64,000 nt of DNA from Bordetella parapertussis (GTDB taxonomy: Bacteria > Pseudomonadota > Gammaproteobacteria > Burkholderiales > Burkholderiaceae_C): the NCBI GenBank assembly GCA_945901125.1, contig CAMDKD010000012.1:5940-69939 (forward strand), in the 5' to 3' direction. This document shows, piece after piece, positions 34,385-44,068 of the stretch. Position numbers and translations under genes: made by a program. How positions within the stretch are numbered: the first letter of the stretch is position 1; the number at the start of each line of letters is the position of its first letter. The notes below the pieces were generated by a model. It worked only from the letters and a program-made list of their open reading frames with translations, had not been told where the DNA came from and did not search any database.

Positions 34385-35788
34385 ATGAGTTCTTCCATGC
34401 TACCGTCTGAAAATAACGATGCCGGCCAAGCGTTATGGCAGTCCTGTATCGATCTTCTCGCACAGGAATTGCCTGAGCAACAGTTCAATACCTGGATCAA
34501 GCCGCTGCAAGCGGCTGTGTCTGACGATTTTTCCAAACTCACCATTGTTGTCATCAACCGCTTCAAGCTTGACTGGATACGTGCACAGTATGCCGGACGC
34601 ATCAGTGCACTGCTAAACCAGTTATACGGCCAGCCTGTGCATATCGAGTTCTCGCTGGCCCCGAAAGAGGCCCCGGTCAGAGAACCGGTTTTACGTACAA
34701 GCCATGAAAACGACGAGTTTTCCAGCGCAACGAGCTCGGCTACATCTGACGCAGCGCTGAATGTGTTCAAAAACCGGCTCAACAGCAGCCTGTGCTTTGA
34801 CACCTTGGTTGAGGGCACGGCCAACCGCATGGCACGCGCGGCAGCCATGCACATCGCCAATGTGCCCGGACAACTCTACAACCCATTGTTTATTTACGGC
34901 GGGGTGGGTTTAGGCAAAACGCATTTGATGCATGCCGTTGGCAACCAATTGCTGCAAAACCGCCCGGACGCCAAGGTGCTTTACATACATGCGGAGCAAT
35001 TTGTGTCTGATGTGGTGAAAGCCTACCAGCGCAAAACCTTTGACGAGTTCAAGCACCATTACCACTCGCTGGATCTGTTACTGATCGACGATGTACAGTT
35101 TTTTGCCAACAAAGACCGGACCCAGGAAGAGTTTTTCAATGCGTTCGAAGCGTTGCTTGCGAAAAAATCACATATTGTGATGACCAGCGACACTTATCCT
35201 AAGGGACTGGCAGATATACACGAGCGCTTAGTCTCACGCTTTGATTCCGGACTGACTGTCGCCATTGAGCCGCCTGAACTTGAAATGCGGGTTGCTATTT
35301 TGATCAACAAGTCCCGCGCAGAAGGCTCTGAAATGCCCGAAGAAGTGGCGTTTTTTGTAGCCAAAAATGTTCGCTCCAACGTCCGGGAACTGGAAGGCGC
35401 ATTGCGTAAAATTCTGGCATATTCAAGGTTCAATCAAAAGGAAGTGTCGATACAGCTGGCGCGTGATGCCTTGCGCGACCTTCTTTCTATCCAAAATCGC
35501 CAGATTTCTGTGGAAAATATTCAAAAAACTGTGGCCGACTATTACAAAATCAAAGTCGCTGACATGTATTCCAAAAAACGTCCTGCATCGATTGCCAGGC
35601 CGCGGCAGATTGCCATGTACCTGGCCAAAGAACTGACGCAAAAAAGTCTTCCTGAAATCGGTGAATTGTTCGGCGGGCGTGACCACACCACCGTTTTACA
35701 CGCAGTGCGAAAAATTTCAGGTGAACGTCAAACACTGAACGAATTGAACCAGCAATTGCATGTGCTTGAACAAACACTTAAAGGATAA
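34385..35788 (+). CDS. dnaA: Chromosomal replication initiator DnaA
   Basis: AAA+ initiator that binds DnaA boxes and opens oriC. 467 residues: N-terminal domain I (ALWQSCIDLLAQELPEQQFNTWIKPL), short linker with acidic/Ser-rich stretch (about 95-125), AAA+ domain with Walker A FIYGGVGLGKTHLMHAVGN (about 170) and Walker B LLLIDDVQFF, and the C-terminal DNA-binding domain with the signature FGGRDHTTVLHAVRKI. First gene of dnaA-dnaN-gyrB. Confidence 0.98.
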   Translation: MSSSMLPSENNDAGQALWQSCIDLLAQELPEQQFNTWIKPLQAAVSDDFSKLTIVVINRFKLDWIRAQYAGRISALLNQLYGQPVHIEFSLAPKEAPVREPVLRTSHENDEFSSATSSATSDAALNVFKNRLNSSLCFDTLVEGTANRMARAAAMHIANVPGQLYNPLFIYGGVGLGKTHLMHAVGNQLLQNRPDAKVLYIHAEQFVSDVVKAYQRKTFDEFKHHYHSLDLLLIDDVQFFANKDRTQEEFFNAFEALLAKKSHIVMTSDTYPKGLADIHERLVSRFDSGLTVAIEPPELEMRVAILINKSRAEGSEMPEEVAFFVAKNVRSNVRELEGALRKILAYSRFNQKEVSIQLARDALRDLLSIQNRQISVENIQKTVADYYKIKVADMYSKKRPASIARPRQIAMYLAKELTQKSLPEIGELFGGRDHTTVLHAVRKISGERQTLNELNQQLHVLEQTLKG

Positions 35789-36031
35789 AGAATGAATTCT
35801 TCTATGCCTAACCCTGTGGATAGAATCAGCATAACTACAGGCTTATCCACAGAGGATGTGATTCCGGGAAAGTTATTCATTGTCAGCAGCAGCATAAAAA
35901 GCCACTTGCAAACAGTGTTTGCTGGTAGCCAAGTGCTTGATATCAAAGTGGAAAACCGGCTTGTCCACACAAACAGGCCTTGCTTATCTACTACTGCTAT
36001 TGATTTATAAAGAATTTAAGAAGAGGATGAC
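35789..36031. other. Candidate oriC in the dnaA-dnaN spacer
   Basis: A 243-base gene-free spacer with TGTGGATAG (35815-35823), a perfect TTATCCACA (35843-35851), TTGTCCACA (35961-35969) and a weak TTATCTACT (35984), followed by an AT-rich block near 35995-36020. Clustered DnaA boxes beside an unwinding-like element between dnaA and dnaN fit a bacterial origin. The spacer upstream of dnaA also has boxes, so which is the active origin, or whether it is bipartite, is unsettled. Confidence 0.5.
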
Positions 36032-37138
36032 ATGATTGTCTTGAAAGCCACCCAAGAGCAAATTCTTGCTTCCCTGCAATCGGTTGCAGGCATTGTCGAG
36101 CGCCGTCACACCTTGCCCATTCTGGCCAATGTGATGCTTCGTAAAACCGGTGATGACGTGCAACTCACTACCAGCGATCTTGAAATTCAAATCCGTACCC
36201 AGGCATCGTTGGGTGGAGATAGCGGTAATTTCAGCACCACGGTTGGGGCACGCAAATTGATGGATATTTTGCGTTCCATGCCATCAGATCAAACTGTGAC
36301 GTTGGAATCGAACCAAAACAAATTGCTTTTGAAGAGCGGCAAGAGTCGTTTTTCTTTGCAAACATTGCCGGCTGAAGATTTTCCGCTGGTGCAGGAATCT
36401 ACCAATTTCGGTCCTGCTTTCAGCGTGCCGCAAAAAACGCTCAAAGCATTGCTACAGCAAGTTTCTTTTTCAATGGCTGTGCACGATATCCGTTACTACT
36501 TGAACGGTATTTTGTTTGTTGCCGAAGGCATACAACTAAGCTTGGTAGCGACTGACGGTCACCGTTTGGCCTACACATCGGCGACGTTGGAATCCGAAGT
36601 TCCCAAGCAGGAAGTGATATTGCCGCGTAAAACTGTGCTTGAGCTGTTGCGTTTGCTCAGTGATAAAGAGGGTGATATTCACATGCAGTTTGCCAGCAAC
36701 CAGGCCAGATTTTCTTTCGACGGCAAGGAATTTGTCACCAAGCTCGTCGAGGGCAAATTCCCTGATTACAACCGCGTGATTCCCAAGAGCCACAAAAACA
36801 GCATCACTTTGGGAAAAAGTGCCTTGCTGGTTTGTTTACAGCGTATCGCTATTTTGACAACCGATAAATTCAAAGGTGTTCGCATCAATCTGGAACCTGG
36901 TGTACTTCGTGTGGCAGCTAGCAATGCCGAACAAGAAGAAGCGATTGATGAAATCGAAGTCGATTATGCCGGCGACTCTATCGAGATAGGTTTCAATGTG
37001 ACTTACCTCATCGATGTTCTGGTCAATATGAACGAAGATATGGTGCGCATGGACCTTGCTGACTCCAACAGTTCTGTGCTTGTGACCATTCCTGAAAATG
37101 CCTTTTTCAAATATGTCGTCATGCCCATGCGTATTTGA
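36032..37138 (+). CDS. dnaN: DNA polymerase III sliding clamp (beta subunit)
   Basis: Ring-shaped clamp tethering DNA polymerase III to DNA. 368 residues, matching the family, with three similar domains; opening MIVLKATQEQILASLQSVAGIVERRHTLPILANVML and closing FKYVVMPMRI are typical. GAGGA precedes the ATG. In the dnaA-dnaN-gyrB operon. Confidence 0.98.
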   Translation: MIVLKATQEQILASLQSVAGIVERRHTLPILANVMLRKTGDDVQLTTSDLEIQIRTQASLGGDSGNFSTTVGARKLMDILRSMPSDQTVTLESNQNKLLLKSGKSRFSLQTLPAEDFPLVQESTNFGPAFSVPQKTLKALLQQVSFSMAVHDIRYYLNGILFVAEGIQLSLVATDGHRLAYTSATLESEVPKQEVILPRKTVLELLRLLSDKEGDIHMQFASNQARFSFDGKEFVTKLVEGKFPDYNRVIPKSHKNSITLGKSALLVCLQRIAILTTDKFKGVRINLEPGVLRVAASNAEQEEAIDEIEVDYAGDSIEIGFNVTYLIDVLVNMNEDMVRMDLADSNSSVLVTIPENAFFKYVVMPMRI

Positions 37139-37203
37139 GCCGATTTGTAACTAGGTTTTTTCTGTTTCCTGTTCGCGCCATACAGCGCTAGATGAATTGA
37201 CAT

Positions 37204-39777
37204 ATGACGACAAGCAATACAGACACTGGCGCAGATGGCCAACCCAATGTTCCCGCCGCTGACCAGGCGTATGGCGAAAGCTCGATTCAAATTCTTGAAG
37301 GTTTGGAAGCGGTACGTAAGCGGCCAGGCATGTACATTGGCGATACATCTGATGGAACCGGTTTGCATCATCTGGTTTTTGAGGTAGTCGACAACTCTAT
37401 TGACGAAGCACTTGCCGGCCACTGTGACGACATAGTTGTCACCATTCATTCAGACAATTCCATCAGCGTGACTGACAACGGCAGGGGTATACCTACCGGC
37501 GTCAAAATGGATGACAAACACGAACCCAAGCGCAGCGCGTCTGAAATTGCGTTGACTGAATTGCACGCAGGCGGTAAGTTCAATCAAAACAGTTACAAGG
37601 TCTCAGGCGGCTTGCACGGTGTCGGTGTTTCTTGCGTGAATGCCTTGTCAAGATGGTTGCGACTTGTGGTCAGGCGCGATGGCCAGGTTTTTACTTTGGA
37701 GTTCGCCAAGGGCTTTGTGCAAAACCGTTTGCTTGAAATGGTTGACGGCGTCGAAGTCTCGCCTATGCGGGTGACAGGTGTGACGGACAAGCGCGGGACT
37801 GAAGTACATTTTTTGCCCGACACCGATATATTCACGCAAAACCATGATTTTCATTACGAAATTCTGAGCAAGCGGTTGCGTGAACTCAGTTACTTAAACA
37901 ACGGCGTGCGCATCCGTTTGATTGACGAACGCACCGGCAAGTCCGATGATTATTCTGGTGCCGGCGGCGTCAAAGGCTTTGTTGAATTCATCAACTCTGG
38001 CAAAAAAATCCTGCACCCAAATGCTTTTTATGCCGAAGGCGAGAGGCCTGCGGAAAGCTATGGCGGAATTCCCGGCACACACATAGGTGTTGAAGTCGCC
38101 ATGCAGTGGAACGACGGTTACAACGAGAGCGTGCTGTGTTTCACCAACAATATTCCGCAACGTGACGGCGGCACGCATTTGACTGGCTTGCGAGCGGCCA
38201 TGACGCGAGTGATCAATAAATACATAGAAGAGCACGACTTTGCCAAAAAGGCCAAGGTCGAAGTCACTGGTGACGATATGCGCGAAGGTTTGTGCTGTGT
38301 TTTGTCGGTGAAAGTACCTGAGCCGAAATTCAGCAGCCAGACCAAGGACAAACTGGTGTCCAGCGAAGTCCGCGCCCCGGTGGAAGATATCGTGGGCAAA
38401 GTGCTGGGCGACTATTTGCAAGAACGTCCCAACGACGCCAAAATCATTTGCGGCAAGATCGTAGACGCGGCCAGAGCCCGTGAAGCCGCACGCAAGGCGC
38501 GTGAAATGACGCGACGCAAAGGCGTTCTTGACGGCATGGGCTTGCCTGGCAAGCTCGCTGACTGCCAGGAAAAAGACCCGGCGCTATGTGAAATTTACAT
38601 CGTCGAGGGCGACTCGGCCGGCGGCTCTGCCAAGCAGGGCAGAGACCGTAAATTTCAAGCCATATTGCCTTTGCGCGGCAAAATTTTGAATGTCGAAAAA
38701 GCGCGTTACGACAAGTTGCTGACCAGCAATGAAATTTTGACGCTGATTACCGCGCTCGGTACCGGCATAGGCAAAGTCAGCGCTGAATCCGGCAAATCAG
38801 GCACAGATGACTTCAACATCGACAAATTGCGTTACCACCGCATCATCATCATGACCGATGCTGACGTCGACGGCGCCCACATACGCACCTTGTTGCTCAC
38901 CTTTTTTTACCGGCAAATGCCTGAGCTGGTTGAGCGCGGGCATATTTACATTGCGCAACCGCCTTTGTACAAAGTCAAGGTCGGCAAGGAAGAGCAATAC
39001 CTCAAAGACCAACCCGCGCTTGATATGTTTTTGATGCGCATCGCCTTGAAAGATGCGGCCTTGTTTACTGGTGGCGCCAACCCGCGCAGTTTAAGTGGTG
39101 AGACACTGGCAGAACTTGCCAGAAAGCACCAACTGGCTGAGGCGGTGATTTCTCGTCTGAGCAACATCATGGATGCCGAAGCTTTGCGCGCCATGGCCGA
39201 CGGCGTGTCTTTGGATCTCGACAACCTGGAAGTCGCTCAGCTTTCTGCGATCAGCTTGCAAGATAAATTGCGCGAGCTTGGCAGTGGTTCTGAAGTTGCA
39301 GCCGAATTTGACGTGCGTACAGACAAACCAGTGCTGCGCATCAGCCGCCACCACCATGGCAACGTCAAAAGCAGCGTCATCACGCAAGACTTCGTGCACG
39401 GTGCGGATTACGCAGCTTTGGCCCTAGCCGCGTCTACCTTCCGCGAATTGCTGGGCGAAGGCGCGCGCGTAGAGCGCGGCGAGGGCGAGCGGCGCAAAGA
39501 AGAAAAGGTTTCTGATTTCCGTCAGGCCATGCGCTGGTTGATTGTCCAGGCTGAGCAAGCCACGGCCCGTCAGCGCTACAAGGGCTTGGGCGAGATGAAC
39601 CCTGAGCAGCTTTGGGAAACCACCATGGATCCCGCGGTACGCCGCTTATTGCGCGTGCAAATTGACGATGCGATTGAAGCGGACCGTGTGTTCACCATGT
39701 TGATGGGTGATGAAGTAGAGCCGCGCCGTCTATTCATTGAAGGCAACGCTTTGCGGGCTGCGAATATTGATATTTAA
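37204..39777 (+). CDS. gyrB: DNA gyrase subunit B
   Basis: ATPase subunit of gyrase, introducing negative supercoils. 857 residues: GHKL ATPase (VRKRPGMYIGDTSDGTGLHHLVFEVVDNSIDEA, DNGRGIPTG, GGKFNQNSYKVSGGLHGVGVSCVNALS), transducer, and TOPRIM with YIVEGDSAGGSAKQGRDRKFQAILPLRGKILNVE and DADVDGAHIRTLLLTFFYRQM. A long insertion within the C-terminal part (about residues 600-770), usual in Gram-negative GyrB, contains RISRHHHGN; the tail QRYKGLGEMNPEQLWETTMDP is conserved. Confidence 0.98.
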   Translation: MTTSNTDTGADGQPNVPAADQAYGESSIQILEGLEAVRKRPGMYIGDTSDGTGLHHLVFEVVDNSIDEALAGHCDDIVVTIHSDNSISVTDNGRGIPTGVKMDDKHEPKRSASEIALTELHAGGKFNQNSYKVSGGLHGVGVSCVNALSRWLRLVVRRDGQVFTLEFAKGFVQNRLLEMVDGVEVSPMRVTGVTDKRGTEVHFLPDTDIFTQNHDFHYEILSKRLRELSYLNNGVRIRLIDERTGKSDDYSGAGGVKGFVEFINSGKKILHPNAFYAEGERPAESYGGIPGTHIGVEVAMQWNDGYNESVLCFTNNIPQRDGGTHLTGLRAAMTRVINKYIEEHDFAKKAKVEVTGDDMREGLCCVLSVKVPEPKFSSQTKDKLVSSEVRAPVEDIVGKVLGDYLQERPNDAKIICGKIVDAARAREAARKAREMTRRKGVLDGMGLPGKLADCQEKDPALCEIYIVEGDSAGGSAKQGRDRKFQAILPLRGKILNVEKARYDKLLTSNEILTLITALGTGIGKVSAESGKSGTDDFNIDKLRYHRIIIMTDADVDGAHIRTLLLTFFYRQMPELVERGHIYIAQPPLYKVKVGKEEQYLKDQPALDMFLMRIALKDAALFTGGANPRSLSGETLAELARKHQLAEAVISRLSNIMDAEALRAMADGVSLDLDNLEVAQLSAISLQDKLRELGSGSEVAAEFDVRTDKPVLRISRHHHGNVKSSVITQDFVHGADYAALALAASTFRELLGEGARVERGEGERRKEEKVSDFRQAMRWLIVQAEQATARQRYKGLGEMNPEQLWETTMDPAVRRLLRVQIDDAIEADRVFTMLMGDEVEPRRLFIEGNALRAANIDI

Positions 39778-39856
39778 GTAGTGCTCACATTGGTATTAGA
39801 CGCAGCCCTCATCTCTGGGCGGCGGCTTAAAATGCTCTTTTGAATGAGGCGCAAGC

Positions 39857-41812
39857 ATGCAATTTCCAGCGCACTTTGATGTGATTGTTGTCGGTGGCGG
39901 CCACGCCGGGACAGAGGCCGCACTGGCCAGTGCGCGCATGGGTTGTCGTACCTTGTTATTAACGCACAACATTGAAACCTTGGGTCAAATGAGTTGCAAC
40001 CCTTCCATTGGCGGGATTGGAAAAGGTCATCTGGTCAAAGAGGTAGATGCGCTAGGTGGTGTCATGGCGCTGGCGACCGACCTGGCCGGTATCCAGTTCC
40101 GCATACTCAACCGCTCCAAAGGCCCGGCCGTGCGCGCCACACGTGCGCAGGCTGACCGCATGCTTTATAAAGCCGCGGTTCGTCACCGGCTTGAAAACCA
40201 ACCAAACCTGTGGTTGTTTCAGCAAGCGGTAGAAGATTTGATGATAGAAGGCTCAAGACTCGTCGGCGCAATCACGCAAGTAGGCGTTCGCTTTACTGCC
40301 CGGACTGTGGTTTTGACCGCGGGCACTTTTCTGGATGGAAAAATCCATGTGGGTTTAGAAAACCATTCAGCCGGACGCGCTGGAGATCCTCCGTCCTTGC
40401 GTTTATCGGCACGATTGAAAGAATTGAAGTTACCGCAAGGCCGCTTGAAAACCGGCACGCCTCCGCGCATCGACGGTCGCAGCATAGATTTCACCCGCTG
40501 TACCGAACAAGCGGGCGACGGCATGCCGGGTGGAGAGTCTTTAGAGCTGCCGGTTTTCAGTTACATGGGTCGGCGCGACATGCATCCGTCTCAGGTCGCT
40601 TGCTGGATCACGCATACCAACGAGAAAACCCATGACATTATCCGCAGCGGGTTCGACCGCAGCCCCATGTTCACCGGAAAAATTGAAGGTGTCGGCCCGC
40701 GCTATTGTCCAAGCGTGGAAGATAAAGTAAATCGCTTCGCTGACAAGAGCAGCCACCAGATTTTTCTGGAACCCGAGGGGCTGACAACCCACGAGTATTA
40801 CCCTAACGGGATTTCTACGAGCCTGCCTTTTGATATCCAATACCAGCTAGTCAGATCCATGGCCGGTTTGGAAAATGCACATATTTTGCGCCCGGGGTAT
40901 GCGATTGAATACGATTACTTTGACCCGCGAGAATTGCGCAGAAGCTTTGAAACCAAGTCTATCCAGGGTTTGTTTTTTGCCGGACAAATCAATGGCACCA
41001 CTGGTTATGAAGAGGCCGCCGCCCAGGGTTTGTATGCCGGCATCAACGCGGCTTTGCTATGCCAGGACAAAGAGGCCTGGACTCCCGGGCGTGATCAGGC
41101 TTATCTCGGTGTGCTGGTTGATGACTTGATCAATCAAGGTGTGGTTGAGCCGTACCGAATGTTCACCAGTCGCGCGGAGTTCCGCCTTCAGTTACGTGAA
41201 GACAATGCCGACGCGCGCTTGACTGACAAAGGCCGAGAGCTGGGATTGATTGACGACGCGCGCTGGGATTCTTTTTGCCGTAAACGCGACGCTGTTTCAC
41301 GTGAAACACAGCGCCTGGCTTCTATCTGGGTCAACCCGGGCAACCTGTCTCCCGCCGAGTCCGGGCGGGTTTTGGGCAAACCCATAGCCCATGAACACAG
41401 CCTGGCAGACTTGTTGCGTCGCCCTGATGTCAGCTACGAGCTGCTCATGAGTCTTGATGGTGGGCGTTTTGCAAGCGCCGACCTTGCTGCGCTTGACGAT
41501 GTTTCACGTGAAACAGTGGTCGAACAACTCGATATCGCGGCCAAATACTCGGGCTACATAGACCGGCAGCAGGAAGAGGTGAGGCGCGCGGCGAGTTATG
41601 AACATTTGGCGCTGCCTGTGGAGCTTGACTACATGACCATTCCGGCACTGAGTATGGAGGTGCGGCAGAAGCTGCAAAAACACCGGCCCGAAACCCTCGG
41701 CCAGGCGTCGCGCATTTCTGGCGTCACGCCTGCGGCCATCTCATTGTTGCTGGTTCACCTCAGAAGAGCGCGCTTTGGCGGCGAAGCGGAAAAAGCCGGA
41801 GCCATGGGTTGA
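39857..41812 (+). CDS. mnmG: tRNA modification enzyme MnmG (GidA)
   Basis: FAD enzyme that with MnmE modifies wobble uridine in tRNA. 651 residues: FDVIVVGGGHAGTEAALASARMG (FAD site), SCNPSIGGIGKGHLVKEVDALGG, RILNRSKGPAVRATRAQADR, and the later FAGQINGTTGYEEAAAQGLYAGINAAL. Two perfect parS sites are inside the gene (41293-41308 and 41500-41515); both are read in the same frame and encode VSRET. The stop overlaps the TTG start of rsmG. Confidence 0.98.
   Translation: MQFPAHFDVIVVGGGHAGTEAALASARMGCRTLLLTHNIETLGQMSCNPSIGGIGKGHLVKEVDALGGVMALATDLAGIQFRILNRSKGPAVRATRAQADRMLYKAAVRHRLENQPNLWLFQQAVEDLMIEGSRLVGAITQVGVRFTARTVVLTAGTFLDGKIHVGLENHSAGRAGDPPSLRLSARLKELKLPQGRLKTGTPPRIDGRSIDFTRCTEQAGDGMPGGESLELPVFSYMGRRDMHPSQVACWITHTNEKTHDIIRSGFDRSPMFTGKIEGVGPRYCPSVEDKVNRFADKSSHQIFLEPEGLTTHEYYPNGISTSLPFDIQYQLVRSMAGLENAHILRPGYAIEYDYFDPRELRRSFETKSIQGLFFAGQINGTTGYEEAAAQGLYAGINAALLCQDKEAWTPGRDQAYLGVLVDDLINQGVVEPYRMFTSRAEFRLQLREDNADARLTDKGRELGLIDDARWDSFCRKRDAVSRETQRLASIWVNPGNLSPAESGRVLGKPIAHEHSLADLLRRPDVSYELLMSLDGGRFASADLAALDDVSRETVVEQLDIAAKYSGYIDRQQEEVRRAASYEHLALPVELDYMTIPALSMEVRQKLQKHRPETLGQASRISGVTPAAISLLLVHLRRARFGGEAEKAGAMG
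41293..41308. other. parS centromere site 1 (inside mnmG)
   Basis: Perfect 16-base palindrome TGTTTCACGTGAAACA, the universal parS bound by ParB. It lies about 2.8 kb before parB and is read within mnmG as codons for V-S-R-E-T. Confidence 0.95.
41500..41515. other. parS centromere site 2 (inside mnmG)
   Basis: A second perfect TGTTTCACGTGAAACA, 207 bases after the first, again encoding V-S-R-E-T in mnmG. Confidence 0.95.
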
Positions 41813-42447
41813 AGACGTCGTTGGCCTTGGCGTTGGCCGAGGGTTTGCAGTCTTTGTCGTTGGAGTTAAAACAGGCTCAGCAACAGGCCTTGCTGGATTA
41901 CATTGCATTGCTTGGCAAGTGGAACAAGGTCTATAACTTGACCGCCGTGCGCGAACCCGAGCAGATGCTTAGCCAACATGTGCTCGACTGTTTGGCCGTG
42001 CTGCCGCCATTGAAACAAGTTTTCCCCGAAGCCCTTGACTTGATTGATGTCGGGGCAGGCGGCGGCTTGCCATCTGTGGTTTTTGCCATTGCCTGTCCGC
42101 ACTGGCAGATTACCGCAGTGGATACAGTGGCGAAAAAAGCGGCGTTTATTCAAACCACGGCGCACAGTCTTAGGTTGGTTAACCTGAAGGCTGTTCATTC
42201 TCGGGTTGAGGCGTTGACCGGAGGCTTTGATGTGGTGACCTGTCGCGCCTATGCCTCGCTGCATGATTTTTGCGATTCGTCACGCCATTTGTTGAAGCCG
42301 AACGGCGTGTGGATGGCCATGAAGGCAAAACTGTCGGCTGAAGAATTGACGGATTTGCCCGCTACCGTTCGCGTCGATAAAGTTGAAACGCTGGCGGTTC
42401 CTGGCCTGGAAGCAGACCGGTGTCTGGTCTGGATGCGTCCGGTTTGA
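41809..42447 (+). CDS. rsmG: 16S rRNA m7G527 methyltransferase RsmG (GidB)
   Basis: Methylates G527 of 16S rRNA. 212 residues: LGKWNKVYNLTAVREPEQMLSQHVLDCLAVL, SAM site LIDVGAGGGLPSVVFAIACP (about residue 80) and VTCRAYASLHDFCDSSRHLLKPNG. Start is TTG, overlapping the mnmG stop (TTGA); the nearby ATG at 41804 is in another frame. Translationally coupled to mnmG. Confidence 0.95.
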   Translation: MKTSLALALAEGLQSLSLELKQAQQQALLDYIALLGKWNKVYNLTAVREPEQMLSQHVLDCLAVLPPLKQVFPEALDLIDVGAGGGLPSVVFAIACPHWQITAVDTVAKKAAFIQTTAHSLRLVNLKAVHSRVEALTGGFDVVTCRAYASLHDFCDSSRHLLKPNGVWMAMKAKLSAEELTDLPATVRVDKVETLAVPGLEADRCLVWMRPV

Positions 42448-42536
42448 CCTGTTACAGGGGCTGCTTGTGTTGTCCTGATTCGGGTTTTCAGCTGGTGCGA
42501 ACGCCCGGACAAGCGGCATTTTGATGGCAATGGTCA

Positions 42537-42552
42537 TGTTTCACGTGAAACA
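42537..42552. other. parS centromere site 3 (rsmG-lysE spacer)
   Basis: Third perfect TGTTTCACGTGAAACA, in the gene-free spacer 72 bases before the LysE-family start and about 1.5 kb before parB. Confidence 0.95.
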
Positions 42553-42623
42553 ATGCGCTAACCTTGGCTGACTGGCAGTTACACTGTCAGACCCGCACAG
42601 GCTATCAGTCTCAAGGTTCTTCC

Positions 42624-43238
42624 ATGGTTGGTATCTCAGATTACCCGGCGTTTGCCGGTGCCGTCATCGTATTTCTGGCCATTCCAGGCCCGGGTAATTT
42701 GGCCTTGCTGACGGCGACCGCGACAGGAGGACGCAAGGGCGGCATCAGTGCAACCGCCGGCGTCATCGCCGGTGACCAGGTGTTGATGTGGGCGGCGGTT
42801 GCCGGGTTGGCGGCCTTATTGACTGCTTCACCCATTTGGTTTGCTGCTGTGCAATGGTTAGGTGCCTTGTATCTGGCTTATCTGGGGATACAGATGTGGA
42901 GGAAAACCCCGGCAGATACCCCGATTCTTGACATGTCGTCAGGTCACTTTTTCCGTCAGACGTTTTTCATCACCTTGCTCAACCCCAAGGCTATTGTGTT
43001 TTACATGGCATTTTTTCCGCTGTTCGTCGATGTACAGCAACAACCCGGTGTGCTGAGCTTTGCGGTCATGGCTGCCACGGTTGCAGTGTTGACGTTCTTG
43101 TACGGTTTAGGCTTGACGCTTTTGTCTTACCACCTGGCCGGACGCATGCGACAACACCCGTTGCTGGGACAGTGCTTGCAAAAGGCTGCCGGCGTGGTGC
43201 TGCTTGGTTTCGGTTTGCGTTTGGTTTTACAGAAATAA
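42624..43238 (+). CDS. LysE/RhtB-family amino-acid exporter
   Basis: A 204-residue inner-membrane exporter with about six helices. The start MVGISDYPAFAGAVIVFLAIPGPGNLALLT is chosen for its AAGG ribosome site and because the family begins so. PGPGNLALLTATATGGRKGGISATAGVIAGDQVLMWAA and LLNPKAIVFYMAFFPLFV are hallmarks. Substrate unknown; the family exports amino acids such as threonine or homoserine lactone. Its place between rsmG and parA is seen in related betaproteobacteria. Confidence 0.92.
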   Translation: MVGISDYPAFAGAVIVFLAIPGPGNLALLTATATGGRKGGISATAGVIAGDQVLMWAAVAGLAALLTASPIWFAAVQWLGALYLAYLGIQMWRKTPADTPILDMSSGHFFRQTFFITLLNPKAIVFYMAFFPLFVDVQQQPGVLSFAVMAATVAVLTFLYGLGLTLLSYHLAGRMRQHPLLGQCLQKAAGVVLLGFGLRLVLQK

Positions 43239-43243
43239 TCAAC

Positions 43244-44041
43244 ATGGCTCATATTTTTTGCATTGCCAATCAAAAAGGCGGGGTTGGTAAGACCACTACC
43301 ACCATCAATCTGGCCGCCGCATTGGCTGCCATTAACCAGCGGGTCTTGATGATCGATCTTGACCCCCAGGGGAATGCCACCATGGGCTCGGGCGTTGACA
43401 AACGCCAGCTGAAGTTTTCGGTGTATGACGTGTTGCTGGGCGAAAACTCCATAGCACAGGCGCGTACGCGCAGCCGCTGGGGCGAAGCCGCGGCCCGCCA
43501 GGACATGCCGACCTATGACGTGCTGGGCGCCAACCGGGATTTGGCCGGTGCCGAGGTGGAGTTGGTCAACCTGGAGCATCGCGAAAACCGCTTGAAAAAC
43601 GCCATTGCCGAAGCCATTCACGAGTACGACATCGTGCTGATCGATTGCCCGCCGTCTTTGTCTTTGCTGACCCTCAATGGCTTGTGCTCAGCGCACGGTG
43701 TCATCGTGCCCATGCAGTGCGAGTACTTTGCGCTGGAAGGGCTGACCGACCTGGTCAACACCATCAAACAGGTGCACGCCAACTTGAACAAAGACTTGAA
43801 AATCATAGGCCTGCTGCGCGTCATGTTTGACCCGCGCATCACTTTGCAGCAACAAGTCAGTGATCAACTCAAAGCTCATTTTGGCGACAAGGTATTCAAT
43901 ACCTTGATACCGCGCAACGTGCGTTTGGCAGAAGCGCCCAGCTACGGCCTGCCCGGGGTGGTGTTTGACCCGTCAGCCAAAGGCAGTCTGGCCTTTATAG
44001 ATTTCGCCAAGGAATTGGTGCATAGATTCCAAACCAGTTAA
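43244..44041 (+). CDS. parA: Chromosome-partitioning ATPase ParA
   Basis: Deviant-Walker ATPase that drives origin segregation with ParB-parS. 265 residues from MAHIFCIANQKGGVGKTTTTINLAAALA (Walker A with signature lysine), then LDPQGNATMGSG and YDIVLIDCPPSLSLLTLNGL. An in-frame start upstream at 43172 would overlap lysE and is rejected. Starts five bases after the lysE stop. Confidence 0.97.
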   Translation: MAHIFCIANQKGGVGKTTTTINLAAALAAINQRVLMIDLDPQGNATMGSGVDKRQLKFSVYDVLLGENSIAQARTRSRWGEAAARQDMPTYDVLGANRDLAGAEVELVNLEHRENRLKNAIAEAIHEYDIVLIDCPPSLSLLTLNGLCSAHGVIVPMQCEYFALEGLTDLVNTIKQVHANLNKDLKIIGLLRVMFDPRITLQQQVSDQLKAHFGDKVFNTLIPRNVRLAEAPSYGLPGVVFDPSAKGSLAFIDFAKELVHRFQTS

Positions 44042-44068
44042 ATAACCGCAACCTCAAAGAGAAGAGCC

